The position numbers and the translations under genes are program-made. From an uncultured Lachnospiraceae bacterium (GTDB lineage: Bacteria > Bacillota > Clostridia > Lachnospirales > Lachnospiraceae): a stretch of 64,000 nt of DNA. The notes under the pieces were generated by a model. The model saw only the letters and a program-made list of their open reading frames with translations, was not told the DNA's origin and searched no databases. Positions 39,797 through 48,569 of the stretch are shown here, piece after piece. The stretch lies in the NCBI GenBank assembly GCA_947589095.1, contig CANQBX010000015.1:1-64000 (forward strand). Reading direction: 5' to 3'. How positions within the stretch are numbered: position 1 is the first letter of the stretch; each line of letters starts with the position of its first letter.

Positions 39797-39971
39797 GGAA
39801 GGACGGCGCAGGCCGGCGGCCGGAAAGCGGGGAAGGACGGCGCAGAGCGGCGGCCGGAGAGACGTGCGGAGGGACTGTGCAGGCCGGCGGCCGGAGAGAG
39901 CGCGGAAGGACGGCGCAGAGCGGCGGCCGGAGAGAGCGCGAAGGACTGTGCAGGCCGGCGGACGATGCGGC
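39797..39971. repeat. degenerate ~36-bp GC-rich tandem array (about five units) in an intergenic region
   Basis: GGAAGGACGGCGCAGAGCGGCGGCCGGAGAGAGCGC-like units near 39797, 39831, 39868, 39904, 39939. Confidence 0.88.
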
Positions 39972-40014
39972 GCGTGGACGGCCGGAGAGCAGGCCGCCGC
40001 GGGAATGGAAGGAG

Positions 40015-40890
40015 ATGGGTATGGCGGAGGAGAAACGGTATCTGACGATGGATATCGGCGGAACATTTATCAAATACAGCGTTCTGGACGGCCGGTACCG
40101 GGAGCTGGAGGAGGGGAGCCGGCGGACAGAGCGGGAGCCGGAGAAATTCCTCGCCCAGCTTCTGGAGATCATCGGGCGGTATAAAGAACAGGTCAGCGGC
40201 ATAGCCGCGTGCATCGGAGGCTTCATTGATCCCGCGACGGGCAGGAATACCGACTTCAGCGTCGGAAGGAATTTCGTGGCCTATAACCTGAAGGAAGAGT
40301 TCGCGAAGGCGTCCGGACTGCCGGTGGTCCTGGAGAATGACAGCAACAGCGCGGCTTTGGGAGAGCTGGTGGCCGGCGCCGGAAGAGGCATGAACAGCCT
40401 GGGCATGATCACGGTCGGAACCGGCATCGGGGGCGCGCTGATCATTGACCGGAAGCTGGTGCGCGGCAGCCATTTCAAGGCGGGCGAGGCAGGCTTTTTC
40501 CGTCTGGGAACCGGTACGGACGCCGCGCCGTCGGAGTACGCGGCGGCCACTTCGAGGCTGGTGAAGAAGGTATCGGCGGCTGTGGGAGAGACTGTGGACG
40601 GCTATTATATTTTCGGGCATCTGGACGATCCCGGAGTGGGCGCGATCTATCGCGACTGGCTGGCGAAGCTGGCAGTGGTCGTCGGCAACATGGCGGTTCT
40701 CATGGACCCGGAGGCAGTCCTGATCGGAGGAGGGATCTGCAGACAGGAGCGGTTTATCCGGGATCTGCGGGAGAAGGTCTATTCCATGTATGAGCATTTG
40801 GAGGAATATACGCAGATCCGTGCCTGCGAGACCGGCAATCTGGCGGGGCGCATCGGCGCGCTGTCGCTGCTGCTGGGCGAGACGGAGTAG
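40015..40890 (+). CDS. ROK family sugar kinase/regulator-like protein
   Basis: YLTMDIGGTFIKYSVLDG...VVLENDSNSAALGELVAGAGRGMNSLGMITVGTGIGGALIIDRKLVRGSHFKAGEAGF; RBS GGAAGGAG. Confidence 0.9.
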   Translation: MGMAEEKRYLTMDIGGTFIKYSVLDGRYRELEEGSRRTEREPEKFLAQLLEIIGRYKEQVSGIAACIGGFIDPATGRNTDFSVGRNFVAYNLKEEFAKASGLPVVLENDSNSAALGELVAGAGRGMNSLGMITVGTGIGGALIIDRKLVRGSHFKAGEAGFFRLGTGTDAAPSEYAAATSRLVKKVSAAVGETVDGYYIFGHLDDPGVGAIYRDWLAKLAVVVGNMAVLMDPEAVLIGGGICRQERFIRDLREKVYSMYEHLEEYTQIRACETGNLAGRIGALSLLLGETE

Positions 40891-40977
40891 AAACGGGCGA
40901 AGCAGAAACGGGCGATACGGAGAGAGACAGAACGTATCGGCGCAGCCCTTATAAGATAAGGAGGCAGAGTACATATT

Positions 40978-42300
40978 ATGGCAGAAGGAATCAAGATCGC
41001 AACGATCGGCGGAGGCTCCAGCTACACGCCGGAGCTGGTGGAGGGATTTATCAAACGTTACGATGAGCTTCCCGTGCGGGAGCTGTGGCTGGTGGATATC
41101 CCGGAGGGACAGGAGAAGCTGAATATCATCACGGCTCTGGCGAAGCGCATGGTGGAGAAGGCCGGAGTCCCCATGGAGATCCACGCGACTCTGAACCGCC
41201 GCGAAGCGATCGAGGGCGCGGCTTTTGTCACCACCCAGCTGCGTGTAGGCCAGCTGGAGGCCCGGATCAAGGATGAGAGGATCCCGTTTGCCCACGGCCT
41301 TTACGGGCAGGAGACCAACGGGGCCGGCGGCCTGTTCAAAGGCCTCCGGACGATCCCCGTGATTATGGACATCTGTAAGGATATCGAAGAGCTGAGCCCG
41401 GGCGCGTGGCTGATCAATTTTACGAACCCGGCGGGCATGGTGACGGAAGCGATCCGGCGCTACGCCCATTTTGAACGGATCATCGGCTTGTGCAACGTGC
41501 CCATCGGCATGCACAAAGCCATCGCCGAGAAGCTCGGACGTCCCATGGAAGAGGTGGACGTGACCTTCGGCGGCCTGAACCATATGGTCTACGCCACCAG
41601 CGTGAAGGTGGACGGCAAAGAGGTGATCGGCGACGTCTTAAAGCAGTGGACGGACCAGAGCGTGAATAACATCGCCAAGTTCCCGTGGAACACCGATTTT
41701 CTGGAGGCGCTGGGAGTGCTTCCCTGCTCCTATCACCGCTATTACTATATGACGAAGGAGTATGTGGAGAAGGAATTCGAGAAATACCGTGAACACAATG
41801 TCCGGGCCGAGCAGGTGAAGAAGCTGGAGACGGAACTCTTTGAGCTTTACAAGGATCCGGATCTCTGCGAGAAGCCCAAGCTTTTAGAGCGGCGGGGCGG
41901 GGCTTACTACAGCGACGCAGCCTGCAATCTGATCTCATCGATCTACAATGACAAGCATGATATCCAGGTGGTCAACACGGTGAACCACGGCGCCATCGAC
42001 AACTTTGCGGACGACGAGGTGGTGGAGGTCAGCTGCGTGATCACGAAGGACGGACCGAAGCCGGTGCGTGTAGGAGCGCTTCCCAAGGCGGTCAACGGCC
42101 TGGTCCAGCAGATCAAGTCCTTTGAGATCACCGGCGGCCACGCAGCCGTGACCGGCGATCGGAAGGAAGCGCTTCTCGCCCTGATGATCAATCCGCTGGT
42201 CATGTCGCAGACGGCGGCTGTGGCGGTTCTGGATGAGCTTCTGGAGGCACATAAGGAGTATCTGCCGCAGTTCTTTAAGGATGAGAATAAGGACGCGTAA
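40978..42300 (+). CDS. family 4 glycoside hydrolase (6-phospho-beta-glucosidase-like)
   Basis: IKIATIGGGSSYTPELVEGFIKRYDELPVRELWLVDI...NFTNPAGMVTEAI...LCNVPIGMHKAIAEKL...FGGLNHMVYATSV. Confidence 0.92.
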   Translation: MAEGIKIATIGGGSSYTPELVEGFIKRYDELPVRELWLVDIPEGQEKLNIITALAKRMVEKAGVPMEIHATLNRREAIEGAAFVTTQLRVGQLEARIKDERIPFAHGLYGQETNGAGGLFKGLRTIPVIMDICKDIEELSPGAWLINFTNPAGMVTEAIRRYAHFERIIGLCNVPIGMHKAIAEKLGRPMEEVDVTFGGLNHMVYATSVKVDGKEVIGDVLKQWTDQSVNNIAKFPWNTDFLEALGVLPCSYHRYYYMTKEYVEKEFEKYREHNVRAEQVKKLETELFELYKDPDLCEKPKLLERRGGAYYSDAACNLISSIYNDKHDIQVVNTVNHGAIDNFADDEVVEVSCVITKDGPKPVRVGALPKAVNGLVQQIKSFEITGGHAAVTGDRKEALLALMINPLVMSQTAAVAVLDELLEAHKEYLPQFFKDENKDA

Positions 42301-42505
42301 ATGGAACGGATCCGGTTCGCGGCCGGCTTTGCGCCGGTCCGCGGCCGGGGCGTTTCCGGGGAGCCCCTCTCTTTGCATTCTGCCCAAATGCGGGATTTGC
42401 GGCCCGCTGCGGGTTCTCTGCTTTCGGAATATTCAAATTTACATCCGATGATTCCGTCTGTTGAAGTAAAATTGGCAAATATCACAATTATTTGTCTAAA
42501 TTGTA

Positions 42506-42534
42506 TTGACAAGCAGTGAAAATAGTACTATACT
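42506..42534 (+). promoter_or_regulatory. sigma-A promoter of the ABC solute-binding protein gene
   Basis: TTGACA-N17-TATACT. Confidence 0.8.
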
Positions 42535-42639
42535 GAAAACACGAAACAAAGTTCCGGGTCGAATTATGGCTATCGAAAATGATTTTCGGAACGGTTTCAA
42601 TCCTGTAGGAAATGTAAGAAAAAGAAGGAGGAAAGTAGT

Positions 42640-44304
42640 ATGAAAAAGAACTTATTGAAGGTTCCGGCGATTGCACTGGCAGTCTCCATGGTTCTTGGCC
42701 TCGCAGCCTGCGGTGGCGGCGGTGGCGGCACCACCGGCACGACCGCGGCATCCACCACGGCGGCCACGACCCAGGCAGCAGCCGCGGAGACCGAAGCTCC
42801 GGCAGCGGCAGAGACCGAAGCTCCGGCAGAGGCGGCGGGAGATCCGATCCACATCAGCATGTTCTACGCCGACAACCCCACGCTTCCGTGGATGGACAGC
42901 TGGCTGGCGGTTCAGGAAGTCCAGAAGGTATGTAATGTAGAACTGGAAGTCGAGGCGCTTCCCAGCGGCTCCGACTTCAACACCAAGTGCTCTCTGGTTC
43001 TGAACACCGGCGAGAACTGCCCGGATGTGATCCTTTACAGGGACACCAGCAGCGCGGAGTATTCTTCCCTGGCCATGAACGGCGCCATCGTTCCGATCAG
43101 CGATTACGCGGACTGGACGCCGGAGTTCAACGCCAGAGTTCAGGAATTCGGCCTGCAGGATGCGGTAGATGCGAAGAAGCTTCTGGACGGCAAGCGCTAC
43201 TATATGCCTCGTCTGTATGACAAGCCCTTCTATGACGGCGGACTTATCATGAGACAGGATTATCTGGAGGAGAAGGGATTTGACGATCCGAAGACCTTTG
43301 ACGATCTGTATGAGATCCTGAAGGCTTACAAGGAAGATTATCCGGATTCCTATCCGCTTACCACCCTGGTAGCTCCGTATGTTACATACCGTATGACGAT
43401 GCCGTCCTGGGGCATCCGTTTCGGCAAGAGCAACGCCGGCGGCGGCGGCGCCCTGAGCTGGGATTATGACAAGCAGGAGTGGTTCCCGGCAGCGATCAGC
43501 GACCAGGCCCGTGATTTCCTCGGCTACTTCCACAAGCTGTATGCGGAAGGCCTTCTGGATCCCGAGATGGCGGCTACGATCCCGGACGACGTATGGTCCG
43601 GCAAGCTGGCTGACGGCCGTGCGATGGCTACCTATGCATACTACGATCAGATCGGCGGCGTAGAGGCTGCCAGCGATATCGAAGGCTTCAAGCTGCAGAT
43701 GTATCCTCCGCTGGAGGGCCCGGCAGGCGCGCATCATCAGCAGAAGGCCAGCGTGGATGTCGGCATCATGTTCCCGGCTTCCACCGCAAAGCGCGACGAC
43801 TTCGAGCAGGTTGTCCGTGCGATTGATAAGATGTTCTACTCCGAGGAGTGCTCCACGATCTGGTGCATCGGCGTTGAGGGCGTTACCTACACGATGGACG
43901 GCGACAAGATCGTTTACAACGACGATATCCTGAACGCTCCGGAAGGCATCTACAAGTACATGCAGCTCGAGTATGGCTGCGGCGCCGACCCGACCCAGCA
44001 CATCTGGATCAATGAGCGCGAGATGACTAAGTACGATGAGAACTACGCGGAGATCAACGCGAAGGTTGCGGCTATGGACGACGCGATCCAGGAGATCCCG
44101 CCGGCACCGATCTTCGACGACTTCACCGCTGAGGACGCCGCGACGATCACGACGCCTCTGGCCGACGCCATCGAAGTCTGGATCGACGCGTTTGTAACCG
44201 GCACGAAGAGCCTTGATACGGATTGGGACGCTTATGTAGCAGAGCTTAAGAATCTCCAGATCGAGGAACTGTGCCAGATGTACAACGACAACATGGTGAA
44301 GTAA
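42640..44304 (+). CDS. ABC transporter extracellular solute-binding lipoprotein (carbohydrate type)
   Basis: Lipobox GLAACG, Thr/Ala linker, and a solute-binding fold C-terminal to HISMFYADNPTLPWMDSW; permeases downstream. Confidence 0.9.
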   Translation: MKKNLLKVPAIALAVSMVLGLAACGGGGGGTTGTTAASTTAATTQAAAAETEAPAAAETEAPAEAAGDPIHISMFYADNPTLPWMDSWLAVQEVQKVCNVELEVEALPSGSDFNTKCSLVLNTGENCPDVILYRDTSSAEYSSLAMNGAIVPISDYADWTPEFNARVQEFGLQDAVDAKKLLDGKRYYMPRLYDKPFYDGGLIMRQDYLEEKGFDDPKTFDDLYEILKAYKEDYPDSYPLTTLVAPYVTYRMTMPSWGIRFGKSNAGGGGALSWDYDKQEWFPAAISDQARDFLGYFHKLYAEGLLDPEMAATIPDDVWSGKLADGRAMATYAYYDQIGGVEAASDIEGFKLQMYPPLEGPAGAHHQQKASVDVGIMFPASTAKRDDFEQVVRAIDKMFYSEECSTIWCIGVEGVTYTMDGDKIVYNDDILNAPEGIYKYMQLEYGCGADPTQHIWINEREMTKYDENYAEINAKVAAMDDAIQEIPPAPIFDDFTAEDAATITTPLADAIEVWIDAFVTGTKSLDTDWDAYVAELKNLQIEELCQMYNDNMVK

Positions 44305-44390
44305 TTTCCACAGATCAATACTTGCGTATCTGTTAGAAGAGGATACCGGGCTCTGCCGGCGATCCGGCGGAGCCCGGGAGGATAACAGCG

Positions 44391-44433
44391 ACGGGGTAGG
44401 GTTGTAAGACCGTTATGGCCCTGCCCCGTTTTT
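44391..44433 (+). terminator. intercistronic terminator/attenuator between the binding protein and permeases
   Basis: ACGGGGTAGGG...CCCTGCCCCGTTTTTATT; preceded by a second hairpin CCGGGCTCTGCCG-GCGAT-CCGGCGGAGCCCGG at 44346-44377. Confidence 0.75.
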
Positions 44434-44579
44434 ATTACTGCGGTTTCCGGATGCGCGAAGGACGCCGGAGCGGCGCTTATGCGCTGCCGGAAGGGAATCG
44501 TTTCCATGAGCGGAAACCGGACAGAAATAAGGAAAGGCGGTTTCGGAACGCCTTCTGACAGAAAGAGAGGGGGAAGCGT

Positions 44580-45533
44580 ATGAAGAAAGAGAAGAAACCG
44601 GCCCTGACGCCGGAAGAGAGATCGCGGAGGATAAAGAAAGCGGTGATTTATTTCCGCCGTTACTGGGTGCTGTACGCGATGCTGGTCCTCCCGGTCGTTT
44701 ACTATATCATATTCAAATATATCCCGATGGTAGGGAACGTCCTGGCGTTCCGCCGCTACCGCCCCGGCAAGGGGGCGTTCGGTACGGACTGGACGCTTCG
44801 GTATTTTGAGAGATTTTTGAAAGATCCCATGTTCTGGCGGGCCCTGCGCAACACGATCGTGCTGTCCGTCATGAGTCTTGCGGTAAATTTCCCGATTCCG
44901 ATCATTTTCGCGATTCTGGTCAATGAACTGCGCGGCACTATTTTCAAGAAATTCGTTCAGACGATCTCCTACATGCCGCGTTTCATCTCTACCGTGGTCG
45001 TGATCGCAATTTTAAATGAACTGTTATCGCCCAGCTCCGGTCTTCTGAATAAGCTCCTCGGAGTTTTCGGCATCGCGCCGATCTATTTCATGAATGAGCC
45101 GCAGTGGTTTAGGCCGGTCTATATCCTTTCGGAGGCGTGGCAGTTCACCGGGTGGACGGCCATCATCTATCTGGCGGCCATTACCGGCATCAACCAGGAG
45201 CTTTACGAGGCGGCTGAGATCGACGGCGCTTCCCGCGGACAGCAGATGTGGTACATCACGCTGCCGTCTATCCTGCCGACCATCATGATCATGCTGATCA
45301 TGAATATCGGACATATCTTAAGCCTGGGCTTTGAGAAGGTGCTTCTGATGTATACGCCGGCCAACTCGGGGATCAGCGATATCCTGGATACCCTGGTCTA
45401 CCGGACCGGTCTTGCCAACCAGAACTATTCCTACGCGACGGCCATCGGCCTGTTCAGCGGCCTGGTAGGCCTCCTGCTGGTGACGGTAGCCAATACCACC
45501 AGCAAGAAGCTGACCGGTGAGAGCATCTACTAG
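44580..45533 (+). CDS. ABC transporter permease (LplB-type)
   Basis: Six-TM permease with the EAA-like motif EAAEIDGASRGQQMWYITLPSILPTI. Confidence 0.92.
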   Translation: MKKEKKPALTPEERSRRIKKAVIYFRRYWVLYAMLVLPVVYYIIFKYIPMVGNVLAFRRYRPGKGAFGTDWTLRYFERFLKDPMFWRALRNTIVLSVMSLAVNFPIPIIFAILVNELRGTIFKKFVQTISYMPRFISTVVVIAILNELLSPSSGLLNKLLGVFGIAPIYFMNEPQWFRPVYILSEAWQFTGWTAIIYLAAITGINQELYEAAEIDGASRGQQMWYITLPSILPTIMIMLIMNIGHILSLGFEKVLLMYTPANSGISDILDTLVYRTGLANQNYSYATAIGLFSGLVGLLLVTVANTTSKKLTGESIY

Positions 45534-45548
45534 AAGGGGGGGACGGAC

Positions 45549-46421
45549 ATGAAAAAGCGATATCATACATTGGAGAATTTCATCTATGACGCCATCGTGT
45601 ATCTGGTGATGATCTTTGTCGTGATCTGCTGCCTGGTTCCGTTCATGTATATGCTGGCGGCGTCTCTTTCCAGCCCGAAGGCCCTGGTCAGCAGCACGGT
45701 GCTTCTGTGGCCGAAGGAGCTGACCTTCGACGCGTACATCCGGATCTTCAATTATCCGAATTTCTTCCGCGCCTACGGCAATACGTTCATCTACGCGTTC
45801 GGCGGAACGGCCATCGCGTTGATCATGACGTGCCTGATGGCGTACCCGCTGTCCAAGGACTTCCTGTGGGGGGGAAAGATACTTACGAAGATGGTGGTAT
45901 TTACCATGTTTTTCGGCGGCGGCATGATCCCCAATTACCTGCTGATCAACAGCCTGCACATGGTAGGTACGCGGTGGGGTCTTCTGATCCCGTTCTGCAT
46001 CAATTCATTTAATCTGATCATTATGCTTAATTTCTTCCGGGGAATTCCGCATGAGCTGGAGGAGGTGGCGCTGATCGACGGCCTGGGATGGTTCGGGATC
46101 CTCAGAAGGATCGTCCTTCCGCTGTCCACGCCGGTGCTGGCTACCATCGGACTTTACTACGCGGTTTTCTTCTGGAACGACTGGTTCTACAGCCTTCTGT
46201 ATCTGAAAGGCGATCAGTATCCGGTCATGATGTTTCTGCGCAACATCGTCAACGGCACGATGGAATTGGGGGGAGCCAGCGGCGGCGCCGAGAAGACGAC
46301 CATGTCACTGTCGATCAAAGGGGCAGTCATTGTCACGTCAACGCTTCCAATTATCCTGGTCTATCCATTCCTTCAGCGCTTCTTTGTGAAGGGATTAACG
46401 CTGGGCGGCATCAAAGGCTAG
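45549..46421 (+). CDS. carbohydrate ABC transporter permease (YtcP/LplC-type)
   Basis: IPHELEEVALIDGLGWFGILRRIVLPLSTPVLATIGLYYAVFFWNDWF. Confidence 0.93.
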   Translation: MKKRYHTLENFIYDAIVYLVMIFVVICCLVPFMYMLAASLSSPKALVSSTVLLWPKELTFDAYIRIFNYPNFFRAYGNTFIYAFGGTAIALIMTCLMAYPLSKDFLWGGKILTKMVVFTMFFGGGMIPNYLLINSLHMVGTRWGLLIPFCINSFNLIIMLNFFRGIPHELEEVALIDGLGWFGILRRIVLPLSTPVLATIGLYYAVFFWNDWFYSLLYLKGDQYPVMMFLRNIVNGTMELGGASGGAEKTTMSLSIKGAVIVTSTLPIILVYPFLQRFFVKGLTLGGIKG

Positions 46422-46484
46422 AAGCGGTGGCGGCGTGAGAAAGAATGCGCCGAACAGCCGAAAACAACGAGAGGAAGTTGCCCT

Positions 46485-47426
46485 ATGGTATCCATTTCAT
46501 CTATTAATACAGAGCAGAGAAATCCTGCGACGCTTCAGATCGACCGGGCATGCTCCTATGAGATCGTCCGGCTGATGAACGCGGAGGATAAGAAGGTGGC
46601 GGAGGCAGTGGAGCATGAACTGCCGAAGATCGCCGCCGCGGTAGATGTGATCTACCGGAAATTAAAGGACGGAGGAAGACTGATCTACTGCGGCTGCGGC
46701 ACCTCGGGACGCCTGGGCGCGCTGGACGCGGCGGAATGTCCCCCCACTTTCGGGGTGAACGCCGGGATGGTGCAGGCGGTGCTGGCCGGCGGGCCCAGCG
46801 CCATGACCACAGCGGTGGAGGGCGCGGAGGACTGCTATGAAAGCGGCAGGAAGGATCTGGAGACCATCGGTTTCGGACCGGCGGATGTGCTGGTGGGAAT
46901 CGCCGCCAGCGGACGGACGCCTTATGTGCTTGGGGCTATGGACTACGCGAAGAGCGTGGGGGCTGACGTGATCGGCCTGACCTGCTGCCCCGGTTCGGAG
47001 ATCGATCAGGCCGCGGATATCGGTATCGCGCCGCTTCCGGGACCGGAGGTTGTCACCGGTTCCACCAGGCTGAAAAGCGGAACGGCCCAGAAGATGGTGC
47101 TGAATATGCTTTCGACCGCGACGATGATCCGGCTTGGCAAGGTCTACAGCAACCTGATGGTGGACGTCAACGCGACCAATGAGAAGCTGGTGGCGCGGGC
47201 GGTCTCCATCGTCCGTGCGGCTACGGGGGTCGGCACCGATGAGGCGCAGGCGGCTCTGGAAGCATCGGATTATTCGGCCAAGAAAGCCATCATCATGCTT
47301 CTGTGCGGGGTCGGCACAGAGGAAGCGGAGACGCTTCTTTCAAAGTCGGGAGGCAATGTTTCCGATGTGGTCCGCGCACAGGCAGGGGGAGAGGAAAAGG
47401 ACGCTTACGTTCGGTATATCAGATAA
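46485..47426 (+). CDS. murQ: N-acetylmuramic acid 6-phosphate etherase
   Basis: IYCGCGTSGRLGALDAAECPPTFG...GIAASGRTPYVLGAMDYAKSVGADVIGLTCCPGSEI...STRLKSGTAQKMVLNMLST. Confidence 0.97.
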   Translation: MVSISSINTEQRNPATLQIDRACSYEIVRLMNAEDKKVAEAVEHELPKIAAAVDVIYRKLKDGGRLIYCGCGTSGRLGALDAAECPPTFGVNAGMVQAVLAGGPSAMTTAVEGAEDCYESGRKDLETIGFGPADVLVGIAASGRTPYVLGAMDYAKSVGADVIGLTCCPGSEIDQAADIGIAPLPGPEVVTGSTRLKSGTAQKMVLNMLSTATMIRLGKVYSNLMVDVNATNEKLVARAVSIVRAATGVGTDEAQAALEASDYSAKKAIIMLLCGVGTEEAETLLSKSGGNVSDVVRAQAGGEEKDAYVRYIR

Positions 47427-47437
47427 GAAAGCATCAG

Positions 47438-47492
47438 AAAAGGGCTGCGTCAGAACCCGGTTTTATGAGACCCTGTTCTGAGCGGCCCTTTT
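47438..47492. terminator. bidirectional terminator between convergent murQ and the rpiR-type gene
   Basis: AAAAGGGCtgcgTCAGAAC...GTTCTGAgcgGCCCTTTT. Confidence 0.7.
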
Positions 47493-47539
47493 GCAGGACG
47501 CTGCTTTCGGAACGGCCGGCCGCGCCGCGGCCGCCGGAA

Positions 47540-48403
47540 TCATATTTTATGAGACTGGATACTTCTTAAGCTGTTCTCCAGCTTCGGGAATACATGGTCA
47601 TAATTCAGCCTGGCCACGGCGGTAAAAAGGATGTCCACGGTCATCAGCTGCGCGATCCGGCTGCTCATGGCGCCGCTTCGCGGAGTAGTCTCGGAAGAGG
47701 ATATATACAGCTGGATATCGGAATTCATGGCCAGCGGGTTCTTGCCGAAGGTGGTGAAGGCGATCGTCGGCGTGCCGCATTCCTTGGCCAGAGACAGGAT
47801 CTCCAGGATCTCGCTGGTTTTGCCGGAGGTAGAGAAGAGGACCGCTACATCGGTGGGGGCCATGTTGGAGGCGTAGGACAGCTGCACGTGCAGATCCTTG
47901 CTGAAGCAGACGTTCTTGTCGACGCGCAGAAGCTTGCTGAACAGGTCTTCGGCTACCAGGGCGGAGGCGCCCAGTCCGAAGAGACGGACGGTCTTGGCTT
48001 CCATGATCATTTTCGCGGCCTTCTCCATGGACTGCGGATCCAGAAGCTTGGCGGTATCCTGGACGTCGCGGATCGTATTGCTCTTTACGTTGAGGATCAC
48101 CTGGTCGATGCCGGTAGCCTCGCGGATATCCGAGAAGACTAAAACCTCCTCGTCCTCGGCATCGGTGGTCTTAAACAGCTCGCTGACCAGGCTCTTTTTC
48201 AGATCCTTCAGCCCGTCGAAGCCGATGGCCTTGCAGAAACGGACCCACGCGACCTTGCTGGCTCCGGATTCCTCGGCCAGCTCCGCGATCGGTTTGTTGA
48301 ACACGCTTTCCACATTATTCAGGAAATAGGTGGCTGCCTTTTTCTCGGCGTTGCTGAGACTGTCGTAGATACTGTTGACGCGAAGCTCGATGTTGGTGGT
48401 CAT
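47540..48403 (-). CDS. MurR/RpiR family transcriptional regulator
   Basis: N-terminal HTH (LSNAEKKAATYFLNNVESVFNKPIAELAEESGASKVAWVRFCKAIGFDGLKDLKKSL) plus a SIS domain. Confidence 0.93.
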   Translation of the reverse strand: MTTNIELRVNSIYDSLSNAEKKAATYFLNNVESVFNKPIAELAEESGASKVAWVRFCKAIGFDGLKDLKKSLVSELFKTTDAEDEEVLVFSDIREATGIDQVILNVKSNTIRDVQDTAKLLDPQSMEKAAKMIMEAKTVRLFGLGASALVAEDLFSKLLRVDKNVCFSKDLHVQLSYASNMAPTDVAVLFSTSGKTSEILEILSLAKECGTPTIAFTTFGKNPLAMNSDIQLYISSSETTPRSGAMSSRIAQLMTVDILFTAVARLNYDHVFPKLENSLRSIQSHKI

Positions 48404-48569
48404 GGAAATTCTCCTTTGAAATTACGTTTGTTTATTTATCCCATAGGAAAAGTACTTTGTCAAGAGTTAAAACGGAAAAAAGTTTCAAAATTTTATAATA
48501 TTTTCGCAGCGCGGGCCATCCGGGGAAGAAAGATAAATCGGCCGGATTCCCCCGCGGAAGGAGACGGGT

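Noticed and set aside
39797-39971. CRISPR-like array
   Set aside because: Units are contiguous and degenerate with no unique spacers, and there are no cas genes in the window.
38396-40066. 556-aa minus-strand ORF
   Set aside because: Antisense to the lipoprotein tail and BadF gene; composition reflects the GC-rich repeats.
40889-40915. Direct repeat AGAAACGGGCGA x2 between the ROK and GH4 genes
   Set aside because: Two 12-bp copies only; too short to interpret.
39439-41583. 714-aa minus-strand ORF
   Set aside because: Antisense to the BadF, ROK and GH4 genes and the repeat array; repetitive SGRRPAPSF composition; no domain signature.
42786-42833. ETEAPAA repeat in the solute-binding protein
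   Set aside because: Typical flexible linker after a lipobox; not unusual for this family.
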